In this document: in pieces, positions 27,314 to 36,271 of the stretch
Numbering within the stretch: the stretch's first letter is position 1
Layout of the letters: each line of letters starts with the position of its first letter
NCBI RefSeq assembly: GCF_001421415.1
Contig: NZ_LMKH01000001.1
Span: 560,946-624,945, forward strand
Direction of reading: 5' to 3'
DNA length: 64,000 nucleotides
Source of the DNA: Sphingomonas sp. Leaf208
GTDB lineage: Bacteria > Pseudomonadota > Alphaproteobacteria > Sphingomonadales > Sphingomonadaceae
Notes under the pieces: model-generated
The model's input: only the letters and a program-made list of their open reading frames with translations
Told to the model about the DNA's origin: nothing
Databases searched by the model: none
Program-made: the position numbers and the translations under genes

Positions 27314-28441
27314 ATGCCACTGTATCTAGACGACGACCAGACCGTCCTTCAGGACACCATTCGCGATTTCGTGGCCGAGCACGCGCCCGTGAGCCACATG
27401 CGGGCCTTGCGCGATGCCGACGACGCGGCCGGCTTCTCGCGCGACCTGTGGAAGCAGTTTGCGGAGATGGGCTTTACCGGCATCCTGATCGGCGAGCACC
27501 AGGGCGGGCTCGGGCTCGGGCATGTCGAGGCTGGCGTGGTGCTGGAGGAGATCGGGCGCAACCTTTCCCCCTCCCCGTTCCTGACCACCGCCGTCGCAGC
27601 GGTCGAGGCCTTGAAGGGCACGGGGCAGGCCGAGCGCTGGTTCCCGGGGATCATCGCCGGCGAGACCGTCGCGGCGCTGGCGATCGACGAGGGCGCCAAG
27701 CACCGCGACACCGTGGCGATGACCGCCGAACGCTCGGGCAACGGCTTCAAGCTGACCGGCGCCAAGCGGTTCGTCACGCATGGCCACACCGCCGACTTGA
27801 TCATCGTCGCTGCGCGCACCGGTGGCAGCGCCGACGACAAGGACGGCATCACGCTGTTCGCAGTGCCGAAGGATGCCGCTGGGCTGACCGCGAACGCCGA
27901 GCGTCTGGCTGATTCGAGCTTGGCCGCGCGGCTGGAGTTCGAGGGCGTCGAGGTCGATGCGGATGCGGTAATCGGCGAGGTCGACGCTGGGCGCACGCCG
28001 CTCGATCGCCTGTTGCGCGCGGGGCGGACCGGCGCTTCGGCGGAGCTGCTCGGCGTTGGCGGCGGGGCGATGGACATGACGATCGGCTACATGAAAGAGC
28101 GCAAGCAGTTCGGGACGCTGATCGGCAGCTTCCAGGCGCTCCAGCACCGTGCCGCGCATCTGTACTCGGAGATGGAGGTGGCGCGGGCCGCCGTTCTCAA
28201 GGCGCAGCAATTGCTCGACCAGGGCAGCGATCGCGCGGACGAGGCGGTGTCGGTGGCCAAGGCGATGACGGCGCTGGCGACGACGCTCAGCGTGCAGGAG
28301 GGCGTGCAGATGCATGGCGGGATCGGCATGACCGACGAATACGACATCGGCTTCTACATGAAGCGGGCGCGGGTGCTGGCGGAGATGTTCGGCGATGCGA
28401 ACTTCCATGCGGATCGGTTGGCCGTAGCGGCGGGGTATTGA
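27314..28441 (+). CDS. Acyl-CoA dehydrogenase (second paralogue)
   Basis: A 375-aa ACAD. The start MPLYLDDDQTVLQDTIRDF fits the family N-terminal helix, and the frame upstream to 27200 only translates a repeat. The C-terminal portion has QFGTLIGSFQALQHRAAHLY and MHGGIGMTDEYDIGFYMKR. It lacks the usual CxxSExxAG box of the first domain (the corresponding region reads ALAIDEGAKH), as in partner-type ACADs. Likely pairs functionally with the neighbour at 25994. Confidence 0.9.
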   Translation: MPLYLDDDQTVLQDTIRDFVAEHAPVSHMRALRDADDAAGFSRDLWKQFAEMGFTGILIGEHQGGLGLGHVEAGVVLEEIGRNLSPSPFLTTAVAAVEALKGTGQAERWFPGIIAGETVAALAIDEGAKHRDTVAMTAERSGNGFKLTGAKRFVTHGHTADLIIVAARTGGSADDKDGITLFAVPKDAAGLTANAERLADSSLAARLEFEGVEVDADAVIGEVDAGRTPLDRLLRAGRTGASAELLGVGGGAMDMTIGYMKERKQFGTLIGSFQALQHRAAHLYSEMEVARAAVLKAQQLLDQGSDRADEAVSVAKAMTALATTLSVQEGVQMHGGIGMTDEYDIGFYMKRARVLAEMFGDANFHADRLAVAAGY

Positions 28442-28451
28442 CCCGAACCTG

Positions 28452-28504
28452 TCCCCCCGCGAAGGCGGGGGCCCAGTCTGGGCACCCGCCTTCGCGGGTG
28501 AACA
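28452..28504. repeat. Type C palindromic element (CCCGCGAAGGCGGGGGCCCAG...)
   Basis: A single long hairpin: CCCGCGAAGGCGGGGGCCCAG and CTGGGCACCCGCCTTCGCGGG. It lies between the second acyl-CoA dehydrogenase and tesB, ending a few bases before the tesB ribosome-binding site. Confidence 0.82.
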
Positions 28505-28514
28505 CGGAGGTCAG

Positions 28515-29402
28515 ATGAGCTTGGATACTGCCGATACGTCGCCCGAAGCACTCGCGCAGGGGCTCGTCGATCTGCTCGAAATCGAGGAGGTCGATACCGA
28601 TCTCTACGTCGGCAAACGCCAGCCGGGCGGGGTCGGTCGCGTGTTCGGGGGGCAGGTGATCGCGCAGGCGCTGCAGGCCGCGCAACGCTCGACCGAGGCG
28701 CCGAAGGCGGCACATTCGCTTCACGCGTATTTCATGCGGCCGGGCAACGAGGATTATCCGATCGTCTTCCGAGTGGTCCGTGACTTCGAGGGGCGGAGTT
28801 TCGCTACCCGGCGCGTGATCGCGATGCAAAAGGGGCAGCCGATCCTCAACATGGCGGCGTCGTTCCAGACGCCCGAGGATGGACTCCATCATCAGGATGC
28901 GATGCCCGATGTCGCCCCGCCCGAAGACCTGCGCTCCGATCGCGAACTGCGGCTGGAGAGCATCGACGGCATCCCCGAGAAGTTCCGCGCGCACATGCTC
29001 CGCCAGCGCCCGATCGAGATCCGTCCGGTCAACCCGCGCAGCTGGATCGAGCCCGTTCCGCAACCCGCGGCCCATGCCAACTGGTTCCGCCTGGTCGCAC
29101 CGATCGGCGACGATCCGGCGATGCACCGCGCGATCCTGTCCTATGCATCGGACATGGCGTTGCTCGGTACCGCGCTGCTGCCCCACGGCGTCAACTGGAT
29201 CACGCCGGGGCTGCAGACCGCGAGCCTCGACCATTCGCTGTGGCTGCACGAGGATTTCCGCGCCGACGACTGGCTGCTCTATGCCTGCGACGCACCGTGG
29301 TCCGGACATGCCCGCGGGTTCAACCGCGGGCGCATCTTCTCGCGCGACGGCCGGCTCGTCGCCAGCGTCGCGCAGGAGGGGTTGATCAGGATGCGCCAGT
29401 AA
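28515..29402 (+). CDS. tesB: Acyl-CoA thioesterase II
   Basis: TesB hydrolyses medium- and long-chain acyl-CoAs and acts as a release valve in beta-oxidation. This 295-aa double-hotdog protein shows RVFGGQVIAQALQAA near residue 43, HSLHAYFMRPG near 75, and the second hotdog ending in LDHSLWLHEDFRADDWLLY with GRIFSRDGRLVASVAQEGLIR. GGAGGTCAG precedes the ATG. It closes the acyl-CoA gene block. Confidence 0.93.
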   Translation: MSLDTADTSPEALAQGLVDLLEIEEVDTDLYVGKRQPGGVGRVFGGQVIAQALQAAQRSTEAPKAAHSLHAYFMRPGNEDYPIVFRVVRDFEGRSFATRRVIAMQKGQPILNMAASFQTPEDGLHHQDAMPDVAPPEDLRSDRELRLESIDGIPEKFRAHMLRQRPIEIRPVNPRSWIEPVPQPAAHANWFRLVAPIGDDPAMHRAILSYASDMALLGTALLPHGVNWITPGLQTASLDHSLWLHEDFRADDWLLYACDAPWSGHARGFNRGRIFSRDGRLVASVAQEGLIRMRQ

Positions 29403-29411
29403 CCCTCGCGG

Positions 29412-31070
29412 TTACTTGCGCACCCAGACCTTCTCCCCGCCGATCCACGTCTCGCTGACCTTCGTCGCGCGCAGGTCGGTCGGCGAGGCCATCGTCGGAT
29501 CGCGGTCGACAACGATAAAGTCCGCACGTTGGCCGGGCGCGAGCGCACCGAACTGCTTCTCGGCGAACCCGGCATAGGCGGCCGCACCGGTCATCGCCCA
29601 CCACGCCTGTTCGCGCGTGACCAGTTCCTGCGGCTGCCACCCACCCTGCGGCTGCCCGTCAGCATCCTGACGCGTGAAGGCTGCCGCCCAGGTCGCGAAC
29701 GGATCGGGCTTCTCGACCGGAAAGTCGGTCCCGAAGGCGAGCTTCGCGCCGTTGGTCAGCATCGATTTCCATGCATAGGCGCCCGCCAGCCGGTTCGGCC
29801 CCAGCCGCGCCTCGGCCATCGTCCGGTCGCTCGTTTCGTGCGTGGGCTGCATCGACGCGATCGTGCCGAACTTGCCGAAGCGCGGCAGGTCGGTCGGATC
29901 GACGATCTGCGCATGCTCGATTCGCCAGCGGCGATCGCCGGTATAGGTCTCGCTCTCGACCTGGATCGCGTCGAGCACTTCCCGGTTCGCCTTGTCGCCG
30001 ATCGCATGGACCGCGACCTGGAACCCGTCCATCGCCGCGCGGCTCATCTGATTCTGGAGCTGGTCGTCGGTCAGGAAGCCGAGCCCCGACTGGCCGGGCG
30101 CATCGGCATAGGGCTTCAGCAACCACGCACCGCGTGAGCCGAGCGCGCCGTCGGCGTAGAGCTTCACGCCACCCATCCGCAGGTGATCATTGTACAGCCA
30201 CGGCGTCGGCCCCTTGCCGCCGATCCGGCTCGCGGTCTCGACGCCCATCGCATAGCTCATGATGCGAACACGAAGCCCGCCGATGTCCGCCATCCGGCGA
30301 TAGGTCAGCCAATCGTCCAGCGTCGTGCCCATGTCGGCGACCGCGGTGACGCCGTAGCCGAGCAGGATGCGCTGCGCGGTGAGGAACGCGGCATCGCGCT
30401 CCTTGGGAAGCGGCTGCGGCACGACCTTCTCGATCAATCCTTGCGCGCCGTCGACGAACACGCCCGCAGGCGCGCCGCCGGTCTTCTCGATCCGCCCGCC
30501 CGCCGGGGATAAGGTCGAGCCGGTGACGCCTGCCTCGCGCATGGCCTCGCGGTTCGCCCAGCCGGCATGCCCGTCGGCGCGCGACAGCCAGATCGGGTGG
30601 CCGCCGGAAACCGACTCCAGGTCGGCGGCGGTCGGGAAGCGACCCAGCCCCCACGCCTCCTGGTTCCAGCCGCGGCCCAGCACCCATTTGCGATCGGGAT
30701 TGCCCGCAATGTAGGCGGCGATCCGCGACTTCGCCTCGTCGAGCGACTTGGCCATCGACAGGTCGAGCGACAGCGCGCCGAAGCCCATTTCGAGGACATG
30801 GCCGTGCGCGTCGATGAAGCCCGGCAACACCGTCTTGCCGCCCATGTCGACGCGCCAGTCGTAGAGCGGCTTGCCGGCGTTCTTCTTGAGTTCCTTGCGG
30901 CTGAGCTTGGGGGCCTCCTCGCCGGGGGGGACGAGACGCGTGACGCGACCATCCTTGTCTACGAGGATCGCCTTGAAGTGGATAACGCGTCCGCCGTCAT
31001 CAATGGTGACACCGTTGACGTTGTCGACGATCCCGTCGGCAAGCGCGGGGGTCGGAAGGAGCAATGCCAA
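29412..31070 (-). CDS. Amidohydrolase family protein (Amidohydro_3, YtcJ-like), exported
   Basis: A predicted metal-dependent hydrolase of about 552 aa. The first metal motif appears in PGFIDAHGHVLEMG near residue 87, with later histidines in HAIGDKANREVLDA and WRIEHAQIVDP and the terminal AFGTDFPVEKPDPF. The N-terminus carries a hydrophobic ALALLLPTPALADG segment, suggesting export. The start is uncertain: TTG 31070 is my choice because further upstream the frame runs into a type A repeat; a basic n-region (ARAALV) lies just upstream of it. Substrate unknown. Confidence 0.82.
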   Translation of the reverse strand: MALLLPTPALADGIVDNVNGVTIDDGGRVIHFKAILVDKDGRVTRLVPPGEEAPKLSRKELKKNAGKPLYDWRVDMGGKTVLPGFIDAHGHVLEMGFGALSLDLSMAKSLDEAKSRIAAYIAGNPDRKWVLGRGWNQEAWGLGRFPTAADLESVSGGHPIWLSRADGHAGWANREAMREAGVTGSTLSPAGGRIEKTGGAPAGVFVDGAQGLIEKVVPQPLPKERDAAFLTAQRILLGYGVTAVADMGTTLDDWLTYRRMADIGGLRVRIMSYAMGVETASRIGGKGPTPWLYNDHLRMGGVKLYADGALGSRGAWLLKPYADAPGQSGLGFLTDDQLQNQMSRAAMDGFQVAVHAIGDKANREVLDAIQVESETYTGDRRWRIEHAQIVDPTDLPRFGKFGTIASMQPTHETSDRTMAEARLGPNRLAGAYAWKSMLTNGAKLAFGTDFPVEKPDPFATWAAAFTRQDADGQPQGGWQPQELVTREQAWWAMTGAAAYAGFAEKQFGALAPGQRADFIVVDRDPTMASPTDLRATKVSETWIGGEKVWVRK

Positions 31071-31087
31071 GACCAGCGCCGCTCTTG

Positions 31088-31196
31088 CCCCCCTCCCTGG
31101 AAGGGAGGGGTTGGGGGTGGGTCGGCTGGTTGGGGCAGCCTGGTGCCTGGACAACGGGCCAACCCACCCCCGGCCCCTCCCTTCCAGGGAGGGGAG
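31088..31196. repeat. Type A palindromic element (CCCTCCCTGGAAGGGAGGGG)
   Basis: Modules CCCCTCCCTGGAAGGGAGGGGTTGGGGGTGGGTCGG and CCAACCCACCCCCGGCCCCTCCCTTCCAGGGAGGGG form the two ends in inverted orientation. Copies of the same design are at 37876, 44288 and 55158. Confidence 0.88.
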
Positions 31197-31219
31197 CAGA
31201 GTCGTCGTAATGCACTTGA

Positions 31220-32074
31220 TCACTTCGGCAATCTCCGTACCAGCGCGCTCGTATCCTGGCGGGCGCCGCCCATCGCCTGAACATCGGCGTAGAATTGATC
31301 GACCAGCGCCGCGACGGGCAGCACCGCACCGTTGCGTCGTGCTTCGTCGAGCGCGAGACCCAGATCCTTGCGCATCCAGTCGACCGCGAAGCCGAAGTCG
31401 AACTCTTCCTTCGCCATCGTCGGCCAGCGATTGACCATCTGCCAGCTTTGCGCCGCGCCGCCAGAGATCGCCTCGAACACCTTGTCGAGATCGAGCCCGG
31501 AGTTTTGTGCGAACCGCAGCGATTCGGCGACGCCCTGGATCACGCCGGCGATCGCGATCTGGTTGCACATCTTGGTCGTCTGGCCCGCGCCCGCCTCGCC
31601 GACATGGACGATCCGTGCGGCATATACCTGCATGAACGGTTCGGCCTTCGCCATCGCTTCGGCAGAGCCGCCGCACATGATCGAGAGCTTGCCGTTCTCC
31701 GCGCCGGCCTGTCCGCCCGACACCGGTGCGTCGACTACCAGCGTGCGCTCGCCCGCGAGGCGTCGCGCGATCGAGGCCGAGACGGTGGTGTGATCGACGA
31801 ACACCGCGTCGTCGCGCATCGCCGCAAACGCGCCGTCATCGCCTAAAGTGACCGAGGCCAGATCGTCGTCGTTGCCGACGCAGGCGAACACCGCATCGGC
31901 GTCCTTCACCGCTGCCGCGGGCGTGTCGGCGACCTTGCCGCCATATTTATCGGCCCATGCCAACGCCTTGGTCTGAGTCCGATTATAGACGGTGACGTCG
32001 TGCCTTGCCGCGGCAAGGTGTCCCGCCATCGGCGCGCCCATGACGCCGGTTCCGATGAATGCCAGTTTTGCCAT
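31220..32074 (-). CDS. NAD(P)-dependent beta-hydroxyacid dehydrogenase (3-hydroxyisobutyrate dehydrogenase-like)
   Basis: A 284-aa member of the 3-hydroxyisobutyrate/tartronate-semialdehyde/glyoxylate reductase family. It has the N-terminal Rossmann motif FIGTGVMGAPMAGHL at residues 6-20, the substrate loop DAPVSGGQAGAENGKLSIM near 118, and the catalytic-lysine region GAGQTTKMCNQI near 163. The start is ATG 32074; longer frames upstream are antisense to ilvA. Specificity among beta-hydroxyacids cannot be read. Confidence 0.9.
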   Translation of the reverse strand: MAKLAFIGTGVMGAPMAGHLAAARHDVTVYNRTQTKALAWADKYGGKVADTPAAAVKDADAVFACVGNDDDLASVTLGDDGAFAAMRDDAVFVDHTTVSASIARRLAGERTLVVDAPVSGGQAGAENGKLSIMCGGSAEAMAKAEPFMQVYAARIVHVGEAGAGQTTKMCNQIAIAGVIQGVAESLRFAQNSGLDLDKVFEAISGGAAQSWQMVNRWPTMAKEEFDFGFAVDWMRKDLGLALDEARRNGAVLPVAALVDQFYADVQAMGGARQDTSALVRRLPK

Positions 32075-32131
32075 AGCGTCCGCGCATAAGCGGTGTTTCC
32101 CATGCGCGCCAGATGGTCTAGCGGGTCGGGC

Positions 32132-33391
32132 ATGGCTACCCACGCTGCCGTAGCGGCACCCACCCTCCCCGTCTCGATCGACGACGTCCGCGTCGCGCAT
32201 GACCGGATCCGCGACTCGATCGTCCGCACGCCGACGCTGATCAGCAAGACGCTGAGCAAGATGACCGGCGCGACGGTGTATCTGAAGTTCGAAAACCTCC
32301 AGTTCACTGCGGCGTACAAGGAGCGCGGTGCGCTCAACACGCTGTTGCAGCTGTCGGCGGAAGCGCGCGCCAAGGGCGTCATCGCCGCGTCGGCGGGCAA
32401 CCATGCGCAGGGCCTCGCCTATCACGCCAACCGGCTCGGCATTCCGACGACGATCGTGATGCCGACCAACACACCGACCGTGAAGGTCATGCAGACCGAG
32501 GGTCACGGCGCCAATGTCGTGCTGCACGGCGAGACGTTCGACGCGGCCTATGCCCACGCCCGTATCCTGGAGGGCGAGTGCGGCTTCACCTTCGTCCACC
32601 CGTTCGACGATCCGCGCGTCATCGCAGGGCAAGGCACCGTCGCGATCGAGATGCTGGAGGACGTGCCGCAGCTCGATACTCTGGTCATCCCGATCGGCGG
32701 CGGCGGGCTGATCTCGGGCATGTCGACGGTCGCGCGCGCGTTGAGCGAAGCGCCAGGCGGTCATCCGATCGAGGTCGTCGGCGTGCAGGCCGAGCTGTTC
32801 CCGTCGATGTACAACCGGATCAACGGCACCGACATGGCGTGCGCGGGCGATACGCTGGCCGAAGGCATCGCGGTCAAGGAGCCGGGGGCGATCACCTCGA
32901 AGATCGTCGCCGAACTGGTCGATGACATCGTCCTCGTCAGCGAGCGCAGCCTCGAGGAATCGGTCAGCCTGCTGCTGCAGATCGAGAAGACGGTGGTCGA
33001 GGGCGCAGGGGCTGCCGGGCTCGCCGCGCTGCTGTCGCATCCCGAACGGTTCGCGGGGAAGACGGTCGGCATCGTGCTGTGCGGTGGTAATATCGATACG
33101 CGGTTGCTCGCCAACGTGCTGTTGCGCGATCTGGCGCGGTCGGGTCGGCTGGCTCGGTTGCGGATCCGGTTGCAGGACAAGCCGGGTGCGCTGTTCCATG
33201 TCGCGCGGATCTTCGACCAGGAACGCGTCAACATCATCGAAATCTATCACCAGCGCGTCTTCACGACGTTACCGGCAAAGGGGCTCATCACCGACATCGA
33301 ATGCGAGCTCCGCGACCGATCGCATCTCGATCGGTTGATCGGTGCGTTGCGCGCTGGCGGGTACGAGACGTCGACCGTCGAACTGGCGTAA
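32132..33391 (+). CDS. ilvA: Threonine ammonia-lyase (threonine dehydratase)
   Basis: It deaminates threonine to 2-oxobutanoate with PLP. The 419-aa protein has the PLP lysine in FTAAYKERGALN near residue 63, the phosphate loop IPIGGGGLISG, and a C-terminal ACT domain (RLRIRLQDKPGALFHVARIF) typical of the regulated form. The start MATHAAVAAP is preferred over an upstream in-frame ATG at 32093. It stands alone between a divergent dehydrogenase and bpt, without other isoleucine genes. Confidence 0.9.
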   Translation: MATHAAVAAPTLPVSIDDVRVAHDRIRDSIVRTPTLISKTLSKMTGATVYLKFENLQFTAAYKERGALNTLLQLSAEARAKGVIAASAGNHAQGLAYHANRLGIPTTIVMPTNTPTVKVMQTEGHGANVVLHGETFDAAYAHARILEGECGFTFVHPFDDPRVIAGQGTVAIEMLEDVPQLDTLVIPIGGGGLISGMSTVARALSEAPGGHPIEVVGVQAELFPSMYNRINGTDMACAGDTLAEGIAVKEPGAITSKIVAELVDDIVLVSERSLEESVSLLLQIEKTVVEGAGAAGLAALLSHPERFAGKTVGIVLCGGNIDTRLLANVLLRDLARSGRLARLRIRLQDKPGALFHVARIFDQERVNIIEIYHQRVFTTLPAKGLITDIECELRDRSHLDRLIGALRAGGYETSTVELA

Positions 33392-33444
33392 TCCCATTCT
33401 GATACGGTGATTTAGCGCGTTAACCGTCATTCGTGGTAAACCGA

Positions 33445-33474
33445 TTGTACGTTTGCGCTGGGCGGCCATATACG
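33445..33474 (+). promoter_or_regulatory. Possible promoter upstream of bpt
   Basis: TTGTAC (33445-33450) and TATACG (33469-33474) are 18 bases apart in an A/T-richer stretch, 45 bases before the GTG start. The match to sigma-70 consensus is fair only. Confidence 0.4.
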
Positions 33475-33518
33475 AGGCGACGCGGCTAATCGCGCCTGCC
33501 TGAAGGACTTTTCGCTCG

Positions 33519-34295
33519 GTGACTGCGCCTTTCCGTTTCCCGCGCTTTTTCGTCACCAGCCCTGCGCCGTGCCCGTATCTGCCGGATCGTCAGGAGCGCA
33601 AGGTGTTCACCGAACTGACCGGTCCACATGCGAACGAGTTGAACGATGCGCTCGGGCGGATCGGCTTTCGCCGCAGCCAGGGCGTCGCGTATCGGCCATC
33701 TTGTGCCGGGTGCATAGCGTGCGTCTCGGTCCGCGTGGTGACCGACGAGTTCGTGCCCAACGCGACGCAGCGAAAGTTGCTGAAGCGGCTCGGCGATATC
33801 GAGGTTACCGCGTGCAAGGCGTGGGCGACCGACGAGCAGTTCCAGCTTCTGCGCCGTTACCTCGGGACGCGTCATCCGGGCGGCGGCATGGCGGGTATGG
33901 ACGAGGACGACTATGCCGACATGATCGAGCATTCGCCGGTCAATTCGGTGATCGTCGAGTATCGCGAACCGTCGGTCGACGGCGTGCCGGGAGCGCTGAT
34001 CGGTGCGTGCCTGACCGATCGGCAGGCGGATGGGCTGTCGATGGTCTACAGTTTCTTCGCGGCGGACGACACGGCGCGACCGGGGTTCGGTAATTTCATC
34101 ATCATGGACCACATCCTGCGCGCGCGAGATGCCGGGCTGCCGTATGTGTATCTCGGCTACTGGGTGAAGGGCTCGCCGCGGATGGAATATAAGACGCGGT
34201 ACCGGCCGCTGGAGGTGCTGGGGCCGGCGGGGTGGCGGCGGCTGGAGGATGCGGATCTGGCGACGCCGCCGGCGCGGGTTGCGGCGTTGGTCTGA
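33519..34295 (+). CDS. bpt: Aspartate/glutamate leucyltransferase (Bpt)
   Basis: Bpt transfers leucine from Leu-tRNA to N-terminal Asp or Glu, making an N-degron for ClpAP. The 258-aa protein is an arginyltransferase-family member with the Cys-rich N-terminal region ([17 protein letters not shown] and [12 protein letters not shown]) and a C-terminal acetyltransferase-like fold ending in [20 protein letters not shown]. The start is GTG, with GAAGGA about 12 bases upstream. Confidence 0.9.
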   Translation: MTAPFRFPRFFVTSPAPCPYLPDRQERKVFTELTGPHANELNDALGRIGFRRSQGVAYRPSCAGCIACVSVRVVTDEFVPNATQRKLLKRLGDIEVTACKAWATDEQFQLLRRYLGTRHPGGGMAGMDEDDYADMIEHSPVNSVIVEYREPSVDGVPGALIGACLTDRQADGLSMVYSFFAADDTARPGFGNFIIMDHILRARDAGLPYVYLGYWVKGSPRMEYKTRYRPLEVLGPAGWRRLEDADLATPPARVAALV

Positions 34296-34340
34296 TTTGC
34301 GGCGGAGGTGGCTGCCTAGCCTGTTAGCTCACTTCAAGCC

Positions 34341-34446
34341 CCCCCCCCGGCGAAGGCCGGGGTCCAATTGGGAAACACCGCTAATTGAATGCAGCGCTCC
34401 ATTTCGACCACCTTGCCAATCGGGCCCCGGCCTTCGCCGGGGTGGC
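34341..34446. repeat. Type B palindromic element (CCCCGGCGAAGGCCGGGGTCCAA)
   Basis: Inverted modules CCCCGGCGAAGGCCGGGGTCCAATTGG and CCAATCGGGCCCCGGCCTTCGCCGGGG flank about 50 bases. It abuts a type C element immediately to the right. Confidence 0.85.
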
Positions 34447-34467
34447 ACCCTCGAGAACTCCTGCCCC

Positions 34468-34522
34468 TTGTTCTCCCGCGGAGGCGGGAGCCCAGCCTGG
34501 ATCCCCGCCTTCGCGGGGAAAC
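34468..34522. repeat. Type C palindromic element (TTCTCCCGCGGAGGCGGGAG)
   Basis: A long hairpin: TTGTTCTCCCGCGGAGGCGGGAGCCCAG against CTGGATCCCCGCCTTCGCGGGGAAACA. It ends at the 3' edge of the transglutaminase-like gene and may serve as its transcript end. Confidence 0.82.
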
Positions 34523-34526
34523 AGTC

Positions 34527-35336
34527 TTAGTCCTCGCGCTGCACGACGACATCGACGTCGAGTTCCTCGCCACCTTCGCCCAACCTCGAGCCCGCCACCG
34601 GCGCAGCGCCAGCCGCATCGAGCGCCATCGCGACGCGCACGTAATGCTCCTCGGGCGACATCCCCGTGCAGGGATCGAACCCGACCCAGCCGAGCCCGTC
34701 GACGAAGGCCTCTGCCCAGCCGTGTGGCGTCGGCAGATGCACGACCTCGTGATCGTTGTGATGATAGCCCGACACGTACCGCGCCGGCGCGCCGAGCGAT
34801 CGCGCGGCAACGGCGAACATCTGCGCCATGTCGCGCGGCGTGGCGCTGTCCATGCGGAACGCTGCGGCAGCCGTCCGACCGGGTTCGGGACGTCCGGCGT
34901 CGAATGCGAAGCGCTTATGGAACGCTCGGTTCAAACGGTGCAACGCGCCGATCCGATCGCGTGCGCCCTCGGCCGCATTGACCGCGAACTTGGCGATTGC
35001 CGTGTCGAGGACGGTCGCCTCAGTGGATCGCAGGTACAGCGCTGGTGGAAGCGTTTCGTGGACGCCGTGCAGGACGCCGTCGGAATGGCTGGTCAGCACC
35101 TCGCCCTTGACGGTGATCTCGATCCCGTCGACCGGCCCTTCGGCGTAGAGCATCGTCACCGCGTTGCCGAAACCGTCGCGACCGGGTCGCAGCCGCGCAT
35201 CGCAATCGACGTCGATCCGCCACGACGCGACCGTCTGATCATGCGTGTTCTCGGGTGTTAGCCGGAGCATCTGCACCAAGCGACCCTGCGGCTGCGCGAA
35301 GCGGTAGATCGTGTGGTGGTCGATCGAGAGCCGCAT
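34527..35336 (-). CDS. Transglutaminase-like protein with probable loss of the catalytic Cys
   Basis: A 269-aa protein with the N-terminal beta domain of the family (LSIDHHTIYRFAQPQGRLVQMLRLTP) and a transglutaminase-like core. The core normally reads G-x-C-R/Q-D at the nucleophile; here it reads SATPRDMAQMFAVAARSLG near residue 168, with Pro where Cys is expected. The rest of the site is kept: ARYVSGY, then HGWAEAFVDGLGWVGFDPCTG with the catalytic His and Asp. It is the last gene of a three-gene overlapping operon with alpha-E and ATP-grasp proteins. A non-catalytic binding or scaffold role is inferred. Confidence 0.85.
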   Translation of the reverse strand: MRLSIDHHTIYRFAQPQGRLVQMLRLTPENTHDQTVASWRIDVDCDARLRPGRDGFGNAVTMLYAEGPVDGIEITVKGEVLTSHSDGVLHGVHETLPPALYLRSTEATVLDTAIAKFAVNAAEGARDRIGALHRLNRAFHKRFAFDAGRPEPGRTAAAAFRMDSATPRDMAQMFAVAARSLGAPARYVSGYHHNDHEVVHLPTPHGWAEAFVDGLGWVGFDPCTGMSPEEHYVRVAMALDAAGAAPVAGSRLGEGGEELDVDVVVQRED

Positions 35337-36271
35337 CAGAGAAACTTGAACTGGCGGCCGATCGCGCCGTGCAGCAACGCGTTCTCGGCGATGAACGCCT
35401 GGAGATACTGGTGCAACCCGGAGGCGATGACCTCGCCCGATCGCGTCTTCGCCATCCGCGACGCACGCATCCGTGCCATCCGGTCCGCCTCGCCGTGGTT
35501 GCCGGTGCGCTTGGCGAGCAGGTTGAGTACGTCGACCGTCTCCTCGACCGACGCAGCGAGACTGCGCGGCAGTTCGGACCGCGCAAGAAGCAGGTCGATG
35601 ACGTCGGCGGGACGCAAGCCGTCATTGTAGAGCCAGCGATAGGCGGTGACGGCGGACACGGTCTGAAGGATCGTCGTCCACTGATCGCGGTCGATCGCGC
35701 CGCCGAGCCGTTCACCCTCGGGCAGCAGGATGTGATATTTGACGTCGAGCAGACGCGCGGTGTTGTCCGCGCGCTCGACTGCCTGGCCGAGCCGGATGAA
35801 CCACGTCGTCTGGTTGCGGAGCATGCGGTGGACCGCGCCCTCGAACCCGCGCGTCTCGTTCTTGACCGCCTCGACGAGGTTCAACTGCGAAGTCGTGCTG
35901 CCGGGCGTCGCGCGGTTCTCGAACAACAGCCATGCGCGGTTGATCGCGGTCCACGCCTCGCGGGTCAGCGCGGTGCGCACCGCCTTGGCATTGTTGCGCG
36001 CCATGTCGAGGCAGCGGACGATCGATCCTGGATGGCTTGAATCCAGCGTCAGGAACCGGACGACGTCGCGCTGCCCGATCTCGACGCCGGTCGCGGCGAA
36101 GGCCTCGTCGGTTTCGGTGACGGCCAAAGCGGATGCCCAGGCGGCGTCGCCCGAGGGTTGCGACGAGAGCACGTCGAGGCGGACGGTGGCTTCGACCAGC
36201 CGGGCGATGAAGTCGGCCCGCTCGAAATAGCGGCCGAGCCAGTAGAGCGAGGATGCGGTGCGCGACAGCAT
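35336..36271 (-). CDS. Alpha-E domain protein
   Basis: A 311-aa all-helical alpha-E (DUF403) protein, beginning with the hallmark MLSRTASSLYWLGRYFERADFIARL. Arg/Glu pairs repeat through the helices (LGQAVERADNTARLLD). The family is found almost only beside circularly permuted ATP-grasp and transglutaminase-like genes and is thought to belong to a peptide-synthesis system. Both ends overlap its neighbours (ATGA upstream, TGATG downstream), so a strict operon is expected. Confidence 0.92.
   Translation of the reverse strand: MLSRTASSLYWLGRYFERADFIARLVEATVRLDVLSSQPSGDAAWASALAVTETDEAFAATGVEIGQRDVVRFLTLDSSHPGSIVRCLDMARNNAKAVRTALTREAWTAINRAWLLFENRATPGSTTSQLNLVEAVKNETRGFEGAVHRMLRNQTTWFIRLGQAVERADNTARLLDVKYHILLPEGERLGGAIDRDQWTTILQTVSAVTAYRWLYNDGLRPADVIDLLLARSELPRSLAASVEETVDVLNLLAKRTGNHGEADRMARMRASRMAKTRSGEVIASGLHQYLQAFIAENALLHGAIGRQFKFL

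Noticed and set aside
31220..33250. Long upstream extension of the hydroxyacid dehydrogenase frame
   Set aside because: The extra 390 codons are antisense to ilvA; the Rossmann motif begins only after the ATG at 32074.
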